Positions 32,136-40,341 of a DNA stretch of 64,000 nt are shown one piece after another; position 1 is the stretch's first letter; each line of letters starts with the position of its first letter. Under the pieces are notes generated by a model. The model ran no database searches, was not told the DNA's origin, and saw only the letters and a program-made list of their open reading frames with translations. Both the position numbers and the translations under genes were made by a program. The DNA is from Sphingomonas lycopersici (lineage in GTDB: Bacteria > Pseudomonadota > Alphaproteobacteria > Sphingomonadales > Sphingomonadaceae), in contig NZ_JANFAU010000008.1 of NCBI RefSeq assembly GCF_026130605.1, forward strand, positions 108,468 to 172,467. The letters run 5' to 3'.

Positions 32136-32261
32136 ATGCGCAAGATTATCGGATTCACCGCAATCGCTGCCGGGCTGCTGCTCGCCGGCTGCAACACGGT
32201 TCAGGGCGTCGGCCGCGACGTCTCGTCGGTCGGCCAGACGGTCACCAAGGCGGCGAAGTAA
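32136..32261 (+). CDS. Entericidin A/B-family small lipoprotein
   Basis: A 41-residue lipoprotein: basic start MRKIIGF, hydrophobic signal, lipobox LLAGC (C19), then NTVQGVGRDVSSVGQTVTKAA, the typical short amphipathic entericidin tail. Entericidins are envelope lipoproteins often induced by stress. A perfect AGGAGG lies 7 nt upstream of the start. The EcfG promoter at 31946 is 166 bp upstream but an intrinsic terminator lies between, so expression would need read-through or a separate promoter. It converges on tatC with only 3 bp between stop codons. Confidence 0.85.
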   Translation: MRKIIGFTAIAAGLLLAGCNTVQGVGRDVSSVGQTVTKAAK

Positions 32262-32264
32262 CGC

Positions 32265-33041
32265 TTACTCGCCGGGAACAATCTCACCTTCGCCCGTCGT
32301 GTCACGTGCACGACGGCGCTCGGTGAACCAGATCCCGATCAGCGCGAGTTCGTAGAGGAAGCACAAGGGGATCGCGAGAAGCAGTTGCGATCCCACGTCC
32401 GGCGGGGTCAGCACCGCGGCGATCGCAAAGGCGGCGACGATCGCGTAGCGCCGCGCGCTCACCAATTGCTTGCGCGTCACGATCCCCGCTCGTTCCAGCA
32501 GCATCAGCAGCACCGGCAGCAGGAAGGCGATCCCGAAGCCGAACAGGAATTGCATGATGAATGACAGGTAATTGCCGATCGCGGGCAATGCCTCCTGGTT
32601 CACCCCGCCGATATTGCCCTGGAAGCTCAGCAGGAAATGCAGCGCCATCGGCACCGCGATGAAATAGGCCATCGACGCGCCGAGGCAGAACAGCACCGGC
32701 GTCGCGAGCAGGAACGGCAGCAAAGCGCGCTTTTCCTTGCGATACAGGCCGGGCGCGATGAACTGCCACAATTGGTTGGCGATCACCGGGAAGGACAGCA
32801 TCATCGCGGCGAAGAAGGCGACCTTCACCTTGACGAAGAACGCCTCGAAAATCTGCGTGTAGATGAGCTTAGTCTGCCCCGCCTGGAGCAACGGGCGGAC
32901 CAGCACGCCGAAAATATCCTCGGCGAAATAATAGCAGACGAAAAACGCCAGGATCAGCGCGGCGATGCTGTAGAGTAGCCGCCGGCGCAGCTCGATCAGA
33001 TGTTCGAGCAACGGCGCCTTGGTGTCGTCGATGTCCTTCAT
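32265..33041 (-). CDS. tatC: Twin-arginine translocase subunit TatC
   Basis: A 258-residue inner-membrane protein with six helices that recognises twin-arginine signal peptides. It begins with the conserved cytoplasmic segment APLLEHLIELRRRL and shows the first periplasmic loop and FIAPGLYRKEKRALLPF. It overlaps tatB by 4 bp and ends an eight-gene minus-strand group from argS. Confidence 0.95.
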   Translation of the reverse strand: MKDIDDTKAPLLEHLIELRRRLLYSIAALILAFFVCYYFAEDIFGVLVRPLLQAGQTKLIYTQIFEAFFVKVKVAFFAAMMLSFPVIANQLWQFIAPGLYRKEKRALLPFLLATPVLFCLGASMAYFIAVPMALHFLLSFQGNIGGVNQEALPAIGNYLSFIMQFLFGFGIAFLLPVLLMLLERAGIVTRKQLVSARRYAIVAAFAIAAVLTPPDVGSQLLLAIPLCFLYELALIGIWFTERRRARDTTGEGEIVPGE

Positions 33042-33436
33042 GACGCGGGCTTGCTCTCGACCGGATGCGCCTCATCGGCGGGTGCCGGCGGCGGCGCGAC
33101 GACCGGTTTCTCGACCATCACCGGTGGCGCATCCTCGCCGTCGGTCGCCGTCTCGGCTGGCAACGGATGCGGATAATCGGGGGTATCGGCGGAAGAGTCG
33201 GACGGATGCAGCCGCATGATCCGTTCATTCTCTTCCTTCCACTTCTTTTCCATCTCGGCGAGTTCGGCCTCGCGGATCATCTCGTCGAAGCCGGCGCGGA
33301 ACTGGCGCGCGACCGAGCGGGCGCGGCCGACCCAATAGCCCAGGACGCGCATCGCCTTGGGCAGGTCTTTCGGCCCGATGACGACCAGCGCGACAAGCGC
33401 GACGACCGCCCATTCGGAGAAATTGAAATCAAGCAT
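33038..33436 (-). CDS. tatB: Twin-arginine translocase subunit TatB
   Basis: Encodes 132 residues. A short N-terminal membrane helix (WAVVALVALVVIGP) with the glutamate in FSEW is followed by the amphipathic helix KDLPKAMRVLGYWVGRARS and a long proline-rich acidic tail. It forms the receptor complex with TatC, whose gene it overlaps by 4 bp. Confidence 0.93.
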   Translation of the reverse strand: MLDFNFSEWAVVALVALVVIGPKDLPKAMRVLGYWVGRARSVARQFRAGFDEMIREAELAEMEKKWKEENERIMRLHPSDSSADTPDYPHPLPAETATDGEDAPPVMVEKPVVAPPPAPADEAHPVESKPAS

Positions 33437-33493
33437 GAGCGGGCCGGCGGCGCGAGGGGGACGGCAAAGGAGCGGGCTGAGGGCGTCGGCCGA

Positions 33494-33727
33494 TCAGCGC
33501 GCCTTCTCGTCCTGCACGATCGTCTCGGCGGGGCGCACCGATTGCTGCGCCTCGATCCGCGCGGCCGGCTTGGCGGGGACGTCCTCGTCCTCCTCGGCCA
33601 TGCCCTTCTTGAAATTCTTCACGCCCTTGGCGACGTCACCCATCAGGTTCGAAAAGCGCCCGCCCCCCAAGAGAAGAATGGCGATGATGGCGACGACGAT
33701 CCAATGCAGCGGGCCAAACGTGCCCAT
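33494..33727 (-). CDS. tatA: Twin-arginine translocase subunit TatA
   Basis: A 77-residue pore-forming subunit: N-terminal helix HWIVVAIIAILLLGG, hinge, amphipathic helix FSNLMGDVAKGVKNFKKGMAE and an acidic tail. Many TatA proteins have FG in the hinge; here it reads GGGRFS. It is separated from tatB by 57 bp and preceded by repeats, so it may carry its own promoter. Confidence 0.93.
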   Translation of the reverse strand: MGTFGPLHWIVVAIIAILLLGGGRFSNLMGDVAKGVKNFKKGMAEEDEDVPAKPAARIEAQQSVRPAETIVQDEKAR

Positions 33728-33758
33728 GACGGCTCTCCTGATAAGCGAACCCTGTATC

Positions 33759-33791
33759 TAGGGTCTAAACGCGCTCAGGACAACGCCGTGA
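33759..33791. repeat. Single diverged end of the 3685-3952 inverted-repeat element
   Basis: TAGGGTCTAAACGCGCTCAG followed by GACAACGCCGTGA matches the left terminal repeat of the element at 3685-3716 (TAGGGTCCAAACTCACTCAG...) except at a few positions. No second end is found nearby, so it is a relic or an independent short site. Confidence 0.5.
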
Positions 33792-33813
33792 GCGGGCTGG
33801 CTACCTCATTCAC

Positions 33814-33897
33814 CGTCATACCGGGCTTGACCCGGCATCCAGAGCCGCAAGGACCGGCGCCGGTTGCCCTGGATGCCGGATCAAGTCCGGCATGACG
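33814..33897. repeat. Palindromic intergenic repeat, family C (copy 3)
   Basis: CGTCATACCGGGCTTGACCC faces GGATCAAGTCCGGCATGACG with a GC-rich centre, between scpB and tatA. It may separate the two transcription units. Confidence 0.7.
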
Positions 33898-33905
33898 CCA
33901 CGGCC

Positions 33906-34481
33906 CTAGTCATCATCGTCGTCTTTTTCCACCGCGAGTTGATCGAAGGCGAGATCGACCGGATCGAGCAATCCCGCGGCCTTCAGATCGTCGATCCCGG
34001 GCAGGTCACGCCGGCTTTCAAGTCCAAAATGATCGAGGAATCCCGGCGTCGTCGCGAACATCAGCGGTCGGCCCGGCACCTCGCGCCGCCCCGCGGGGCG
34101 CACCCAGCCCGCTTCCATCAGCACGTCGAGCGTGCCCTTCGAGATCTGCACCCCGCGGATCGATTCGATTTCGGCGCGGGTCACCGGCTCGTGATAGGCG
34201 ATGATCGCCAGCGTCTCGATCCCGGCGCGCGAAAGCTTGCGCGCCTCCTCGCGATCGCGGCGCAGCAGATGGGCGAGATCGGCCGCGGTCTGGAAATGCC
34301 ATCGCCCGCCGCGCTCGACGAGGTTGATGCCGCGCCCGGCATAATCCGCCGCCAGCGTCTCCAGCACCGCCGCGATGTCACCCTCGCCGACATGCGCGCG
34401 AATCGCCTCCGCGGGCATCGGCTCGGTCGCGGCGAACAGCACCGCTTCCACCGCGCGAGCGAGATCGTCAGGCGGGGTCAT
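33906..34481 (-). CDS. scpB: Segregation and condensation protein B
   Basis: A 191-residue winged-helix protein that joins ScpA and SMC in the chromosome condensation complex. Signature segments are AVEAVLFAATEPMPAEAI, KLSRAGIETLAIIAYHEPVTRAEIESIRGV and RPLMFATTPGFLDHFGL. The acidic C-terminus (VEKDDDDD) is common in this group. ATG 34481 overlaps the scpA stop by 4 bp; the longer frame upstream lies inside scpA. Confidence 0.93.
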   Translation of the reverse strand: MTPPDDLARAVEAVLFAATEPMPAEAIRAHVGEGDIAAVLETLAADYAGRGINLVERGGRWHFQTAADLAHLLRRDREEARKLSRAGIETLAIIAYHEPVTRAEIESIRGVQISKGTLDVLMEAGWVRPAGRREVPGRPLMFATTPGFLDHFGLESRRDLPGIDDLKAAGLLDPVDLAFDQLAVEKDDDDD

Positions 34482-35209
34482 GCCGAGGCCCTCAGGTAGA
34501 GCGGGGCGAAGGGCGATTTCTGCGCGAGCTCCACCCGCCCCTGCCGCGCCAGTTCGAGCGCGGCGAGGAAGCTCGACGCCAGCGCCGATTTGCGGAAGGT
34601 GCCCGACGCGCCGTCGGGGAGGAACCGCTCGATCGACGCCCATTCGATCGTACTGCCGATCAGCGCCGAGACGCGCTCGATCGCCGCCTCAAGCGTCATC
34701 ACCTGGCGATCGTGGACGACGTGCATCACCGGGCGGGTACGCGCCGAGATACGCCCGTAAGCCGCGATCAGATCATAGATTTCGGCGGTCCAGCGCGCCT
34801 TGCGCACCGTGCGCAACCCTTCGGGCGCAGCGCGGCGGAAGACGTCCCGCCCGAGCCGGTCGCGCGCCATCAGCCGCGCGCCGGCCTCGCGCATCGCGTT
34901 GAGCCGTTCGAGCCGCAATTGCAGGCGGAGCGCCAGTTCCTCGGGGCTCGGCTCGACCTCGGGGTCGCGCGGCAGCAGCAGGCCCGATTTGAGATAGGCG
35001 AGCCACGCCGCCATCACGAGATAATCCGCCGCCAGCTCGAGCCGCAGCGAGCGCGCCTGCTCGATGAAGACGAGATATTGCTCGACCAGCGCGAGGATCG
35101 AGATCTGCTTGAGATCGACCTTCTGCGAGCGGGCGAGCGCGAGCAGCAGGTCGAGCGGCCCTTCCCAGCCCTCGAGATCGAGCTTCAGGATATCGTCGTC
35201 TTCGGTCAA
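34478..35209 (-). CDS. scpA: Segregation and condensation protein A
   Basis: A 243-residue kleisin that bridges SMC heads. LEGWEGPLDLLLALARSQKVDL at the start and LAADYLVMAAWLAYLKSGLLLP are characteristic, as is the C-terminal winged helix ASSFLAALELARQGRVEL. The best frame begins with TTG 35209 and no in-frame ATG precedes the conserved part; the Shine-Dalgarno is poor, so the start is uncertain. smc itself begins at 62790 in the same window but in another transcription unit. Confidence 0.92.
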   Translation of the reverse strand: MTEDDDILKLDLEGWEGPLDLLLALARSQKVDLKQISILALVEQYLVFIEQARSLRLELAADYLVMAAWLAYLKSGLLLPRDPEVEPSPEELALRLQLRLERLNAMREAGARLMARDRLGRDVFRRAAPEGLRTVRKARWTAEIYDLIAAYGRISARTRPVMHVVHDRQVMTLEAAIERVSALIGSTIEWASIERFLPDGASGTFRKSALASSFLAALELARQGRVELAQKSPFAPLYLRASA

Positions 35210-35282
35210 CGGCTTGCTGGGGGGCAGGAGGGATACATCACACTATGCTGGCAGAATGGGCGGGCGTTGCCCAGCCGGCTGC

Positions 35283-35311
35283 GCAAAGTTCACGAAGTTC
35301 ACACGAGTGAA
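35283..35311. repeat. 29-nt exact dispersed repeat (family G), copy 2
   Basis: An exact inverted copy of 11514-11542. It lies in the 200-bp gap between nagZ and scpA, next to an AT-rich patch (35337-35373) that stands out from the GC-rich surroundings. Confidence 0.6.
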
Positions 35312-35373
35312 GGTTTGGCACCAATGTGGCCAAATCAAAATAAATCCTTTTATTTCATATATTTATTAACAAA

Positions 35374-35402
35374 CGTCACCCCGGCGTTGAGCCGGGGTGA
35401 CG
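35374..35402. terminator. Palindromic hairpin downstream of nagZ (family F)
   Basis: CGTCACCCCGGC-GTTGA-GCCGGGGTGACG forms a perfect 12-bp stem 8 bp beyond the nagZ stop. On the minus strand the following bases (toward lower numbers... higher side being nagZ) are upstream of scpA, so it may attenuate read-through into scpA; an AT-rich tract flanks it at 35337-35373. Confidence 0.45.
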
Positions 35403-35409
35403 GAAGGGG

Positions 35410-36411
35410 TCAGGCGAGGGCCAACAACGCGTCGCGCTTCTCGATCAGCCCGCCGAAATCGCCCTCGGCGGGCGGGACGCTCGCCATTGCACGATCCAGC
35501 CGATCCCGAGCCGCCGGCGCGATCTCATCGAGCCGCCCCGCGATCTCGATCATCTCGTCCATTCGCGCCCAGCAATCGAGCACCACATCGCACCCCGCCG
35601 CGATCGCCCCCGCGGCTTTCTCGCCGGCGGTGCCGCTGAGCGCCTTCATGTCGATATCGTCGGTCATCAGCAGCCCGTCGAACCCGATGCGGCGGCGGAT
35701 CACCTGCTCGATCACGATCGGCGACAGCGTCGCCGGACGATCGCGGTCCCACGCCTCGAACACGATATGGCTCGTCATCCCCATCGGCGCGCCGGCCAGC
35801 GCGCGGAACGGGGCGAGATCCTCCTCCAATTCGGCGTCGCTCGCGGTGACCGTGGGCAGATCATAATGCGAATCGACGATCGCGCGGCCGTGCCCCGGCA
35901 TATGCTTGACCACCCCGACCACCCCGGCCGCCGCGAGCCCCTCCAGCGTCGCGCGGCCCATCGCCGCGACACGCTTAGGCTCGCGGCCATAAGCGCGGCA
36001 GGCGATCGCCTCGGTCGTCCCCGCGCGCGCAACATCGAGCAACGGCATGCAATCGACCGTAATCCCCATTTCGGCGAGCATCAGCCCGAGCGCGTGGGCA
36101 TTGGCGCGCGCCGCCTCGATCGCCGACATCGGCGCGCGTTCGTAAAGCGCGTCGAACGCCGGGCCGGCGGGAAAGGCGGGCCATTCCGGCGGCCCCATCC
36201 GCGCGACGCGCCCGCCCTCCTGATCGATCAGGATCGCGACATCGCCCCGCCTCTCCAGATCGCGCAGCGAATCGGTGAGCGCGCGAAGTTGCGCGCGATC
36301 GATCACGTTGCGCTTGAACAGGATATAGCCGGCCGGGCGCGCCTCGCGGAAGAATGCACGTTCGTCGGCGGAGAGCGTCGGGCCGGAGAGGCCGAAGATG
36401 ACTGGCTTCAT
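35410..36411 (-). CDS. nagZ: Beta-N-acetylhexosaminidase NagZ
   Basis: A 333-residue cytoplasmic glycoside hydrolase family 3 enzyme of peptidoglycan recycling that removes GlcNAc from muropeptides. It shows LIDQEGGRVAR, the family signature KHMPGHGR (169-176) with the catalytic loop DSH (180-182), and the nucleophile aspartate in LLMTDDIDM (D251/D252). Length is typical. It lies between the SPOR protein gene and scpA on one strand, the usual alphaproteobacterial order. Confidence 0.95.
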   Translation of the reverse strand: MKPVIFGLSGPTLSADERAFFREARPAGYILFKRNVIDRAQLRALTDSLRDLERRGDVAILIDQEGGRVARMGPPEWPAFPAGPAFDALYERAPMSAIEAARANAHALGLMLAEMGITVDCMPLLDVARAGTTEAIACRAYGREPKRVAAMGRATLEGLAAAGVVGVVKHMPGHGRAIVDSHYDLPTVTASDAELEEDLAPFRALAGAPMGMTSHIVFEAWDRDRPATLSPIVIEQVIRRRIGFDGLLMTDDIDMKALSGTAGEKAAGAIAAGCDVVLDCWARMDEMIEIAGRLDEIAPAARDRLDRAMASVPPAEGDFGGLIEKRDALLALA

Positions 36412-36466
36412 GCCCGGTCGATACCGTCAGCGCTGCCGGGGGGGAAGGCACGCCAACCGATATCTT

Positions 36467-36545
36467 CCGTTCGCCCTGAGCTTGTCGAAGGGCGGCCTGT
36501 CCCACCCGGTGGGGGACGCCCTTCGACAAGCTCAGGGCGAACGGG
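36467..36545. repeat. Palindromic intergenic repeat, family B (copy 6)
   Basis: CCGTTCGCCCTGAGCTTGTC and its exact complement in the right arm, with a short centre. It lies inside the presumed argS-SPOR-nagZ transcription unit. Confidence 0.75.
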
Positions 36546-36588
36546 GAGAGGGAGGAATGCCGGATTAAGGTAACGCGATGCGCTGAAA

Positions 36589-37332
36589 TTACCCCGCCAC
36601 GAAGCAGCGTTCGCCCGCCACCTTCAGCCGGCCGCAGATATCGGCGGCGGCGCTGGCGCTGCCGGCATTGACCCGCAAGCGATAGACCTTGCGCCCGTTG
36701 ACATCGGCCGCCTCGACCGATTTGTTCAACGTCGCGAGATAGTTGAACCTTTTCGCCAGCGCGCTCCACGCCGCATTGGCCACCGCCTCGCTGGGGAAAG
36801 CGCCGAGCTGGACGAGCGATCCGCCCGATCCTGCCCCCGGCACCGCCGCGCGCGGCACGCTGACCGGGGCTTCCGCGGTGAGCTTGCCGCCGCTCGGCGG
36901 CACCTTCGCCGCGGCGACGCGCTCGCCGGCATCCGGCGCTGGCACGGGCTTGGCGCCGGCGCGGCGGCCGTCGATCGGCGCTTCGGGCACCGCGCTCAGG
37001 TCGATCGCCGCGGAGGAATTGGCGCCGGCGCTGGTCGCGATCGCCGAATCACCCTCGCCGCTCACCTTGAGCCCACCCGGCTCCTCCGGCTTGATCTTGT
37101 AATCGCCCGGCGGCGCCTTGATCAGATCGCCGCTGCCCGAGGGGGTGCCGACATGCTGCTGCATCTTGTAGATGCCGAAAACGATGCCCGCGAGCATCAC
37201 CAGCCCGACGATGACGAGCAGCACCTGGCGCAGAACGCCGGGCGCGCCATTATCCTCTTCCTCGGGCTCTACCGATTCCAGCCAGGGCAAACGATCAAGG
37301 TTACTGAGATCGATCTTGTCCACCGCCGTCAC
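36589..37332 (-). CDS. SPOR-domain membrane protein
   Basis: Encodes 247 residues: cytoplasmic acidic N-terminus, one membrane helix (about 37-56, VLLVIVGLVMLAGIVFGIY), a long low-complexity periplasmic linker rich in Pro, Ala and Gly, and a C-terminal SPOR domain beginning GGSLVQLGAFPSEAVANAAW that binds denuded peptidoglycan glycans at the septum. It probably has a role in cell division or envelope maintenance. GTG 37332 lies 3 bp after the argS stop; a second GTG three codons on is possible. Confidence 0.85.
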   Translation of the reverse strand: MTAVDKIDLSNLDRLPWLESVEPEEEDNGAPGVLRQVLLVIVGLVMLAGIVFGIYKMQQHVGTPSGSGDLIKAPPGDYKIKPEEPGGLKVSGEGDSAIATSAGANSSAAIDLSAVPEAPIDGRRAGAKPVPAPDAGERVAAAKVPPSGGKLTAEAPVSVPRAAVPGAGSGGSLVQLGAFPSEAVANAAWSALAKRFNYLATLNKSVEAADVNGRKVYRLRVNAGSASAAADICGRLKVAGERCFVAG

Positions 37333-37335
37333 CGC

Positions 37336-39060
37336 CTACATCTCCGAGACCGCTTCCACCCCCACGATGGAAAGTCCGTTACGAATAATTTGCGCGCAGC
37401 CATCCGCCAAGAGTAGACGCGCCGCGCTCGACGCCGGATCTTCGACGACCAGGAAGCGCCGATCGGGCCGATCATTGCCGACATTCCACAAAGAGTGAAA
37501 GGCCGCAGCCAAATCGTAGAGATAAAAAGCGATACGGTGCGGCTCGCGCGCCGCCGCGGCGGTTTCGACGATCCGCGGGAATTGCGCCGCCAGCTTCACC
37601 AGCGCAAGCTCTTCCGTATCAAGACGGGACAGATCGGGGCTGGTCGCATCGATCCCCGCCTCCGCGGCGCGGCGATGCAGCGAGGCGATGCGGGCGTGCG
37701 CATATTGGACGTAGAAGACCGGATTGTCCTTCGACGCCTCGACCACCTTGGCGAAGTCGAAATCCATCTGCGCATCGGCGCGGCGGGTGAGCATCGTGAA
37801 GCGCACGACGTCCTTGCCGACCTCGCGCACCACATCGGCGAGCGTGACGAAATTGCCCGCGCGCTTGGACATCTTCACCGGCTCGCCGGCGCGGAGCAGG
37901 CGGACCATCTGGACGAGCTTGATATCGAAGCGCGTCTTGTTCTCGGTCAGCGCGGCGACCGCGGCGACGATCCGCTTCACGGTGCCGGCGTGATCGGCGC
38001 CCCAGATGTCGATCAGCTCGTCGGCGGCCTGCGCCTTCTGGAAGTGATAGGCGAGATCGGCGCCGAAATAGGTCCATTGCCCGTTCGACTTCTTGATCGG
38101 GCGATCCTGATCGTCGCCGAATTGGGTCGAGCGGAACAGGGGCAGCTCGACCGGCTCCCAATCGTCGGGCACCTCGCCCTTGGGCGCATCGAGCACCCCG
38201 TCATAGACGAGACCGCGCTCACGCAGCCATTGCTCGGCCGCCTCGGGCTTGCCCGCCGCCTGCAGCTCCGCCTCGGAGGCGAAGACCGCGTGGTGGATGC
38301 CGAGCAGCGCGAGATCGGCCTTGATCAGCGCCATCATCGCCGCGACCGCGCGGGTGCGGAACAGCACGAGCCATTCGCTCTCGGGCGCCGTCGCGTAACG
38401 ATCGCCGAATTCGTCGGCGAGCGCGCGGCCGACCGGGACGAGATAGTCGCCCGGATAGAGCCCCTCGGGGATCTCGCCGACCGCCTCGCCCAGCGCCTCG
38501 CGGTAGCGCAGATGCGCCGAGCGCGCGAGCACGTCGACCTGCCCGCCGGCATCATTGACATAATATTCGCGCGTCACGTCATAGCCGGCGAATTCGAGCA
38601 GCGCGGCGAGCGCATCGCCGACCACCGCGCCGCGGCAATGCCCCATGTGCATCGGCCCGGTCGGGTTGGCGGAGACATATTCGACGTTGACGCGGGTGCC
38701 GTGGCCGCGCTGCGACCGGCCGTAATCGCCGCCCGCGTCGCGGATCGCGGAAAGCTCGGCGCGCCACGTATCGTCGGTCAGCCGCAGGTTGATGAAGCCG
38801 GGGCCGGCGATCTCGACCGCCGCCACCTCGTCGAGCCGGCGCAGCTCGTCAGCGATCTTCTCGGCCAGCGCGCGCGGGTTGGACTTGGCCGGCTTGGCCA
38901 GCACCATCGCGGCATTGGTGGCGAGATCGCCGTGGCTCGTGTCGCGCGGCGGCTCGACCGTCACGTTGCGACGATCGAGATCCGCCGGCAGCGCGCCGCC
39001 AGCGACAAGGGCATCGAGCGCCGCGTCGATATGCGCGGCAAAGCGAGAATAAAGCGTCAT
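37336..39060 (-). CDS. argS: Arginyl-tRNA synthetase
   Basis: A 574-residue class I synthetase. The HIGH-type motif is in NPTGPMHMGHCRG, the KMSK loop in PVKMSKRAGNFVTL, with the N-terminal Add1 domain (residues 1-100) and the C-terminal anticodon-binding domain ending in CAQIIRNGLSIVGV. It is the first gene of the minus-strand group running to tatC. Confidence 0.96.
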   Translation of the reverse strand: MTLYSRFAAHIDAALDALVAGGALPADLDRRNVTVEPPRDTSHGDLATNAAMVLAKPAKSNPRALAEKIADELRRLDEVAAVEIAGPGFINLRLTDDTWRAELSAIRDAGGDYGRSQRGHGTRVNVEYVSANPTGPMHMGHCRGAVVGDALAALLEFAGYDVTREYYVNDAGGQVDVLARSAHLRYREALGEAVGEIPEGLYPGDYLVPVGRALADEFGDRYATAPESEWLVLFRTRAVAAMMALIKADLALLGIHHAVFASEAELQAAGKPEAAEQWLRERGLVYDGVLDAPKGEVPDDWEPVELPLFRSTQFGDDQDRPIKKSNGQWTYFGADLAYHFQKAQAADELIDIWGADHAGTVKRIVAAVAALTENKTRFDIKLVQMVRLLRAGEPVKMSKRAGNFVTLADVVREVGKDVVRFTMLTRRADAQMDFDFAKVVEASKDNPVFYVQYAHARIASLHRRAAEAGIDATSPDLSRLDTEELALVKLAAQFPRIVETAAAAREPHRIAFYLYDLAAAFHSLWNVGNDRPDRRFLVVEDPASSAARLLLADGCAQIIRNGLSIVGVEAVSEM

Positions 39061-39115
39061 GGTGTCCGTGATCGTCCGGGATTGCGCGCGCGATAGACCA
39101 AGCGGGCGCCGGAAG

Positions 39116-39148
39116 CAAAAAGCCCTCCTCCGAAGGGGAGGGGCTTGA
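39116..39148 (-). terminator. Intrinsic terminator of the metZ-apaG-LysR unit
   Basis: On the minus strand AAGCCCCTCCCC-TTCG-GAGGAGGGCTTTTT forms a strong stem with a tetraloop and a run of T, 7 bp or so beyond the LysR-type gene stop. Confidence 0.75.
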
Positions 39149-39154
39149 GCCCCC

Positions 39155-39946
39155 CTAAGCCGTCAGCGCGTCGACCAGCGCCTGGACCTTCTTCTGCCGC
39201 CATTGCGGCAGCGGGGCGACCAGCCAATAGCCGAGCCGCGACGACTTCGCCTCGCCGACACGCACCACGCGCCCCGCGGCGATATCGCGCGCGGCGAGCA
39301 ATTCGGGCACGGTCGCGCGCCCCAGCCCCTGCGCCGCGGCGTCGATCGCCAACCCCGCGTCGGCGACGCGGATCGGCGCCGACACATCCTCCGCGCCACA
39401 CCCGGGCCAGGCGATACGCAGCTCGCTGCCGCCGCCGGGGCACTCAACGGTGACCATCCCCTCGCTCTCCAGCGCCTCGCCCTCATGCGCGCCGGGGCCT
39501 TCCCCCCAGCGGATCGCGAGATCGAGATTGGCCTCGGTGAAGTCGATCACATCGTCCGCCGCGACGAGGATGAAGCGCAATTCGCCGTCGTCGCGCGCGA
39601 TTTCCGCGAGCCGCGGCATCAGCCATTTCTGCGTCACGTCGCGCGGCGCGGCGATCGTCAGCGATTTGGACGATTGCCCGGCCTGCATCGCGCGCACCGA
39701 TTCCTCGAAATGGAGGAAACCGTCGCGCAGCGCGGCCAATCCCGCCTCGCCCTCCTGCGTCAGTTCGAGCCCCTTGGTGGTACGGCGGAACAGCACGACG
39801 CCCAGCGTATCCTCGAGCGCGCGGATCTGCTGGCCGACCGCCGCCGGGGTCACCGCCAGCTCGTCCGCCGCGCGGGTGAAGGACAGATGGCGCGCGGCCG
39901 CATCGAGCACGCGCAGCCCGTTGAGCGGCAGATGCGTGCGCTTCAT
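39155..39946 (-). CDS. LysR-family transcriptional regulator, GcvA-like
   Basis: A 263-residue regulator. The N-terminal winged helix NGLRVLDAAARHLSFTRAAD then ELAVTPAAVGQQIRALED is of the GcvA/AmpR type. The effector domain (about 90-263) is complete but short for the family. The start overlaps the apaG stop by 4 bp, unusual for LysR regulators, which are often divergent from their targets; here it is last in metZ-apaG-lysR, so its target may be elsewhere or its own operon. ATG 39946 is preferred over the long frame upstream, which runs inside apaG. Confidence 0.88.
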   Translation of the reverse strand: MKRTHLPLNGLRVLDAAARHLSFTRAADELAVTPAAVGQQIRALEDTLGVVLFRRTTKGLELTQEGEAGLAALRDGFLHFEESVRAMQAGQSSKSLTIAAPRDVTQKWLMPRLAEIARDDGELRFILVAADDVIDFTEANLDLAIRWGEGPGAHEGEALESEGMVTVECPGGGSELRIAWPGCGAEDVSAPIRVADAGLAIDAAAQGLGRATVPELLAARDIAAGRVVRVGEAKSSRLGYWLVAPLPQWRQKKVQALVDALTA

Positions 39947-40341
39947 GCCCCCACCGCCGGCGCGAGCAGCGCGAATTTGGGGATGGCGACGTCGAACGGC
40001 GCGCCGCTCTCGCCGATCATGCGATAATGCCCCTGCATTGATCCCGACGAGGTGCCCAGCGGGCAGCCCGAGACATAATCGTAGCTCGCGCCGGGCTCGA
40101 TCACCGGCTTTTCGCCGACCACGCCCTCGCCCTCGACCGGATGCTGCACCCCGCGCCCGTCGGTGATCAGCCAATAGCGGCTGAGCAGCTGGATACTGTG
40201 CTCGCCGTGGTTCTCGATCCGGATATGATAGGCCCAGAACCAGCGCCCGCGCTCGGGCTCCGATTGCTCGGGCAGATAGGTGACCGAGACGCGCACGGTC
40301 ACGCCGTGCGTGGTTTCCTCATAGGGGAAGAGCGCCTTCAC
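39943..40341 (-). CDS. apaG: ApaG family protein
   Basis: A 132-residue beta-sandwich protein linked to Co2+/Mg2+ efflux and diadenosine tetraphosphate metabolism in enterics; its molecular role is not settled. Signature parts: VSVTYLPEQSEPERGRWFWAYHIRIEN, LLSRYWLITD and GCPLGTSSGSMQGHYRM. It starts with GTG overlapping the metZ stop (GTGA) and overlaps the LysR gene downstream. Confidence 0.92.
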   Translation of the reverse strand: MKALFPYEETTHGVTVRVSVTYLPEQSEPERGRWFWAYHIRIENHGEHSIQLLSRYWLITDGRGVQHPVEGEGVVGEKPVIEPGASYDYVSGCPLGTSSGSMQGHYRMIGESGAPFDVAIPKFALLAPAVGA

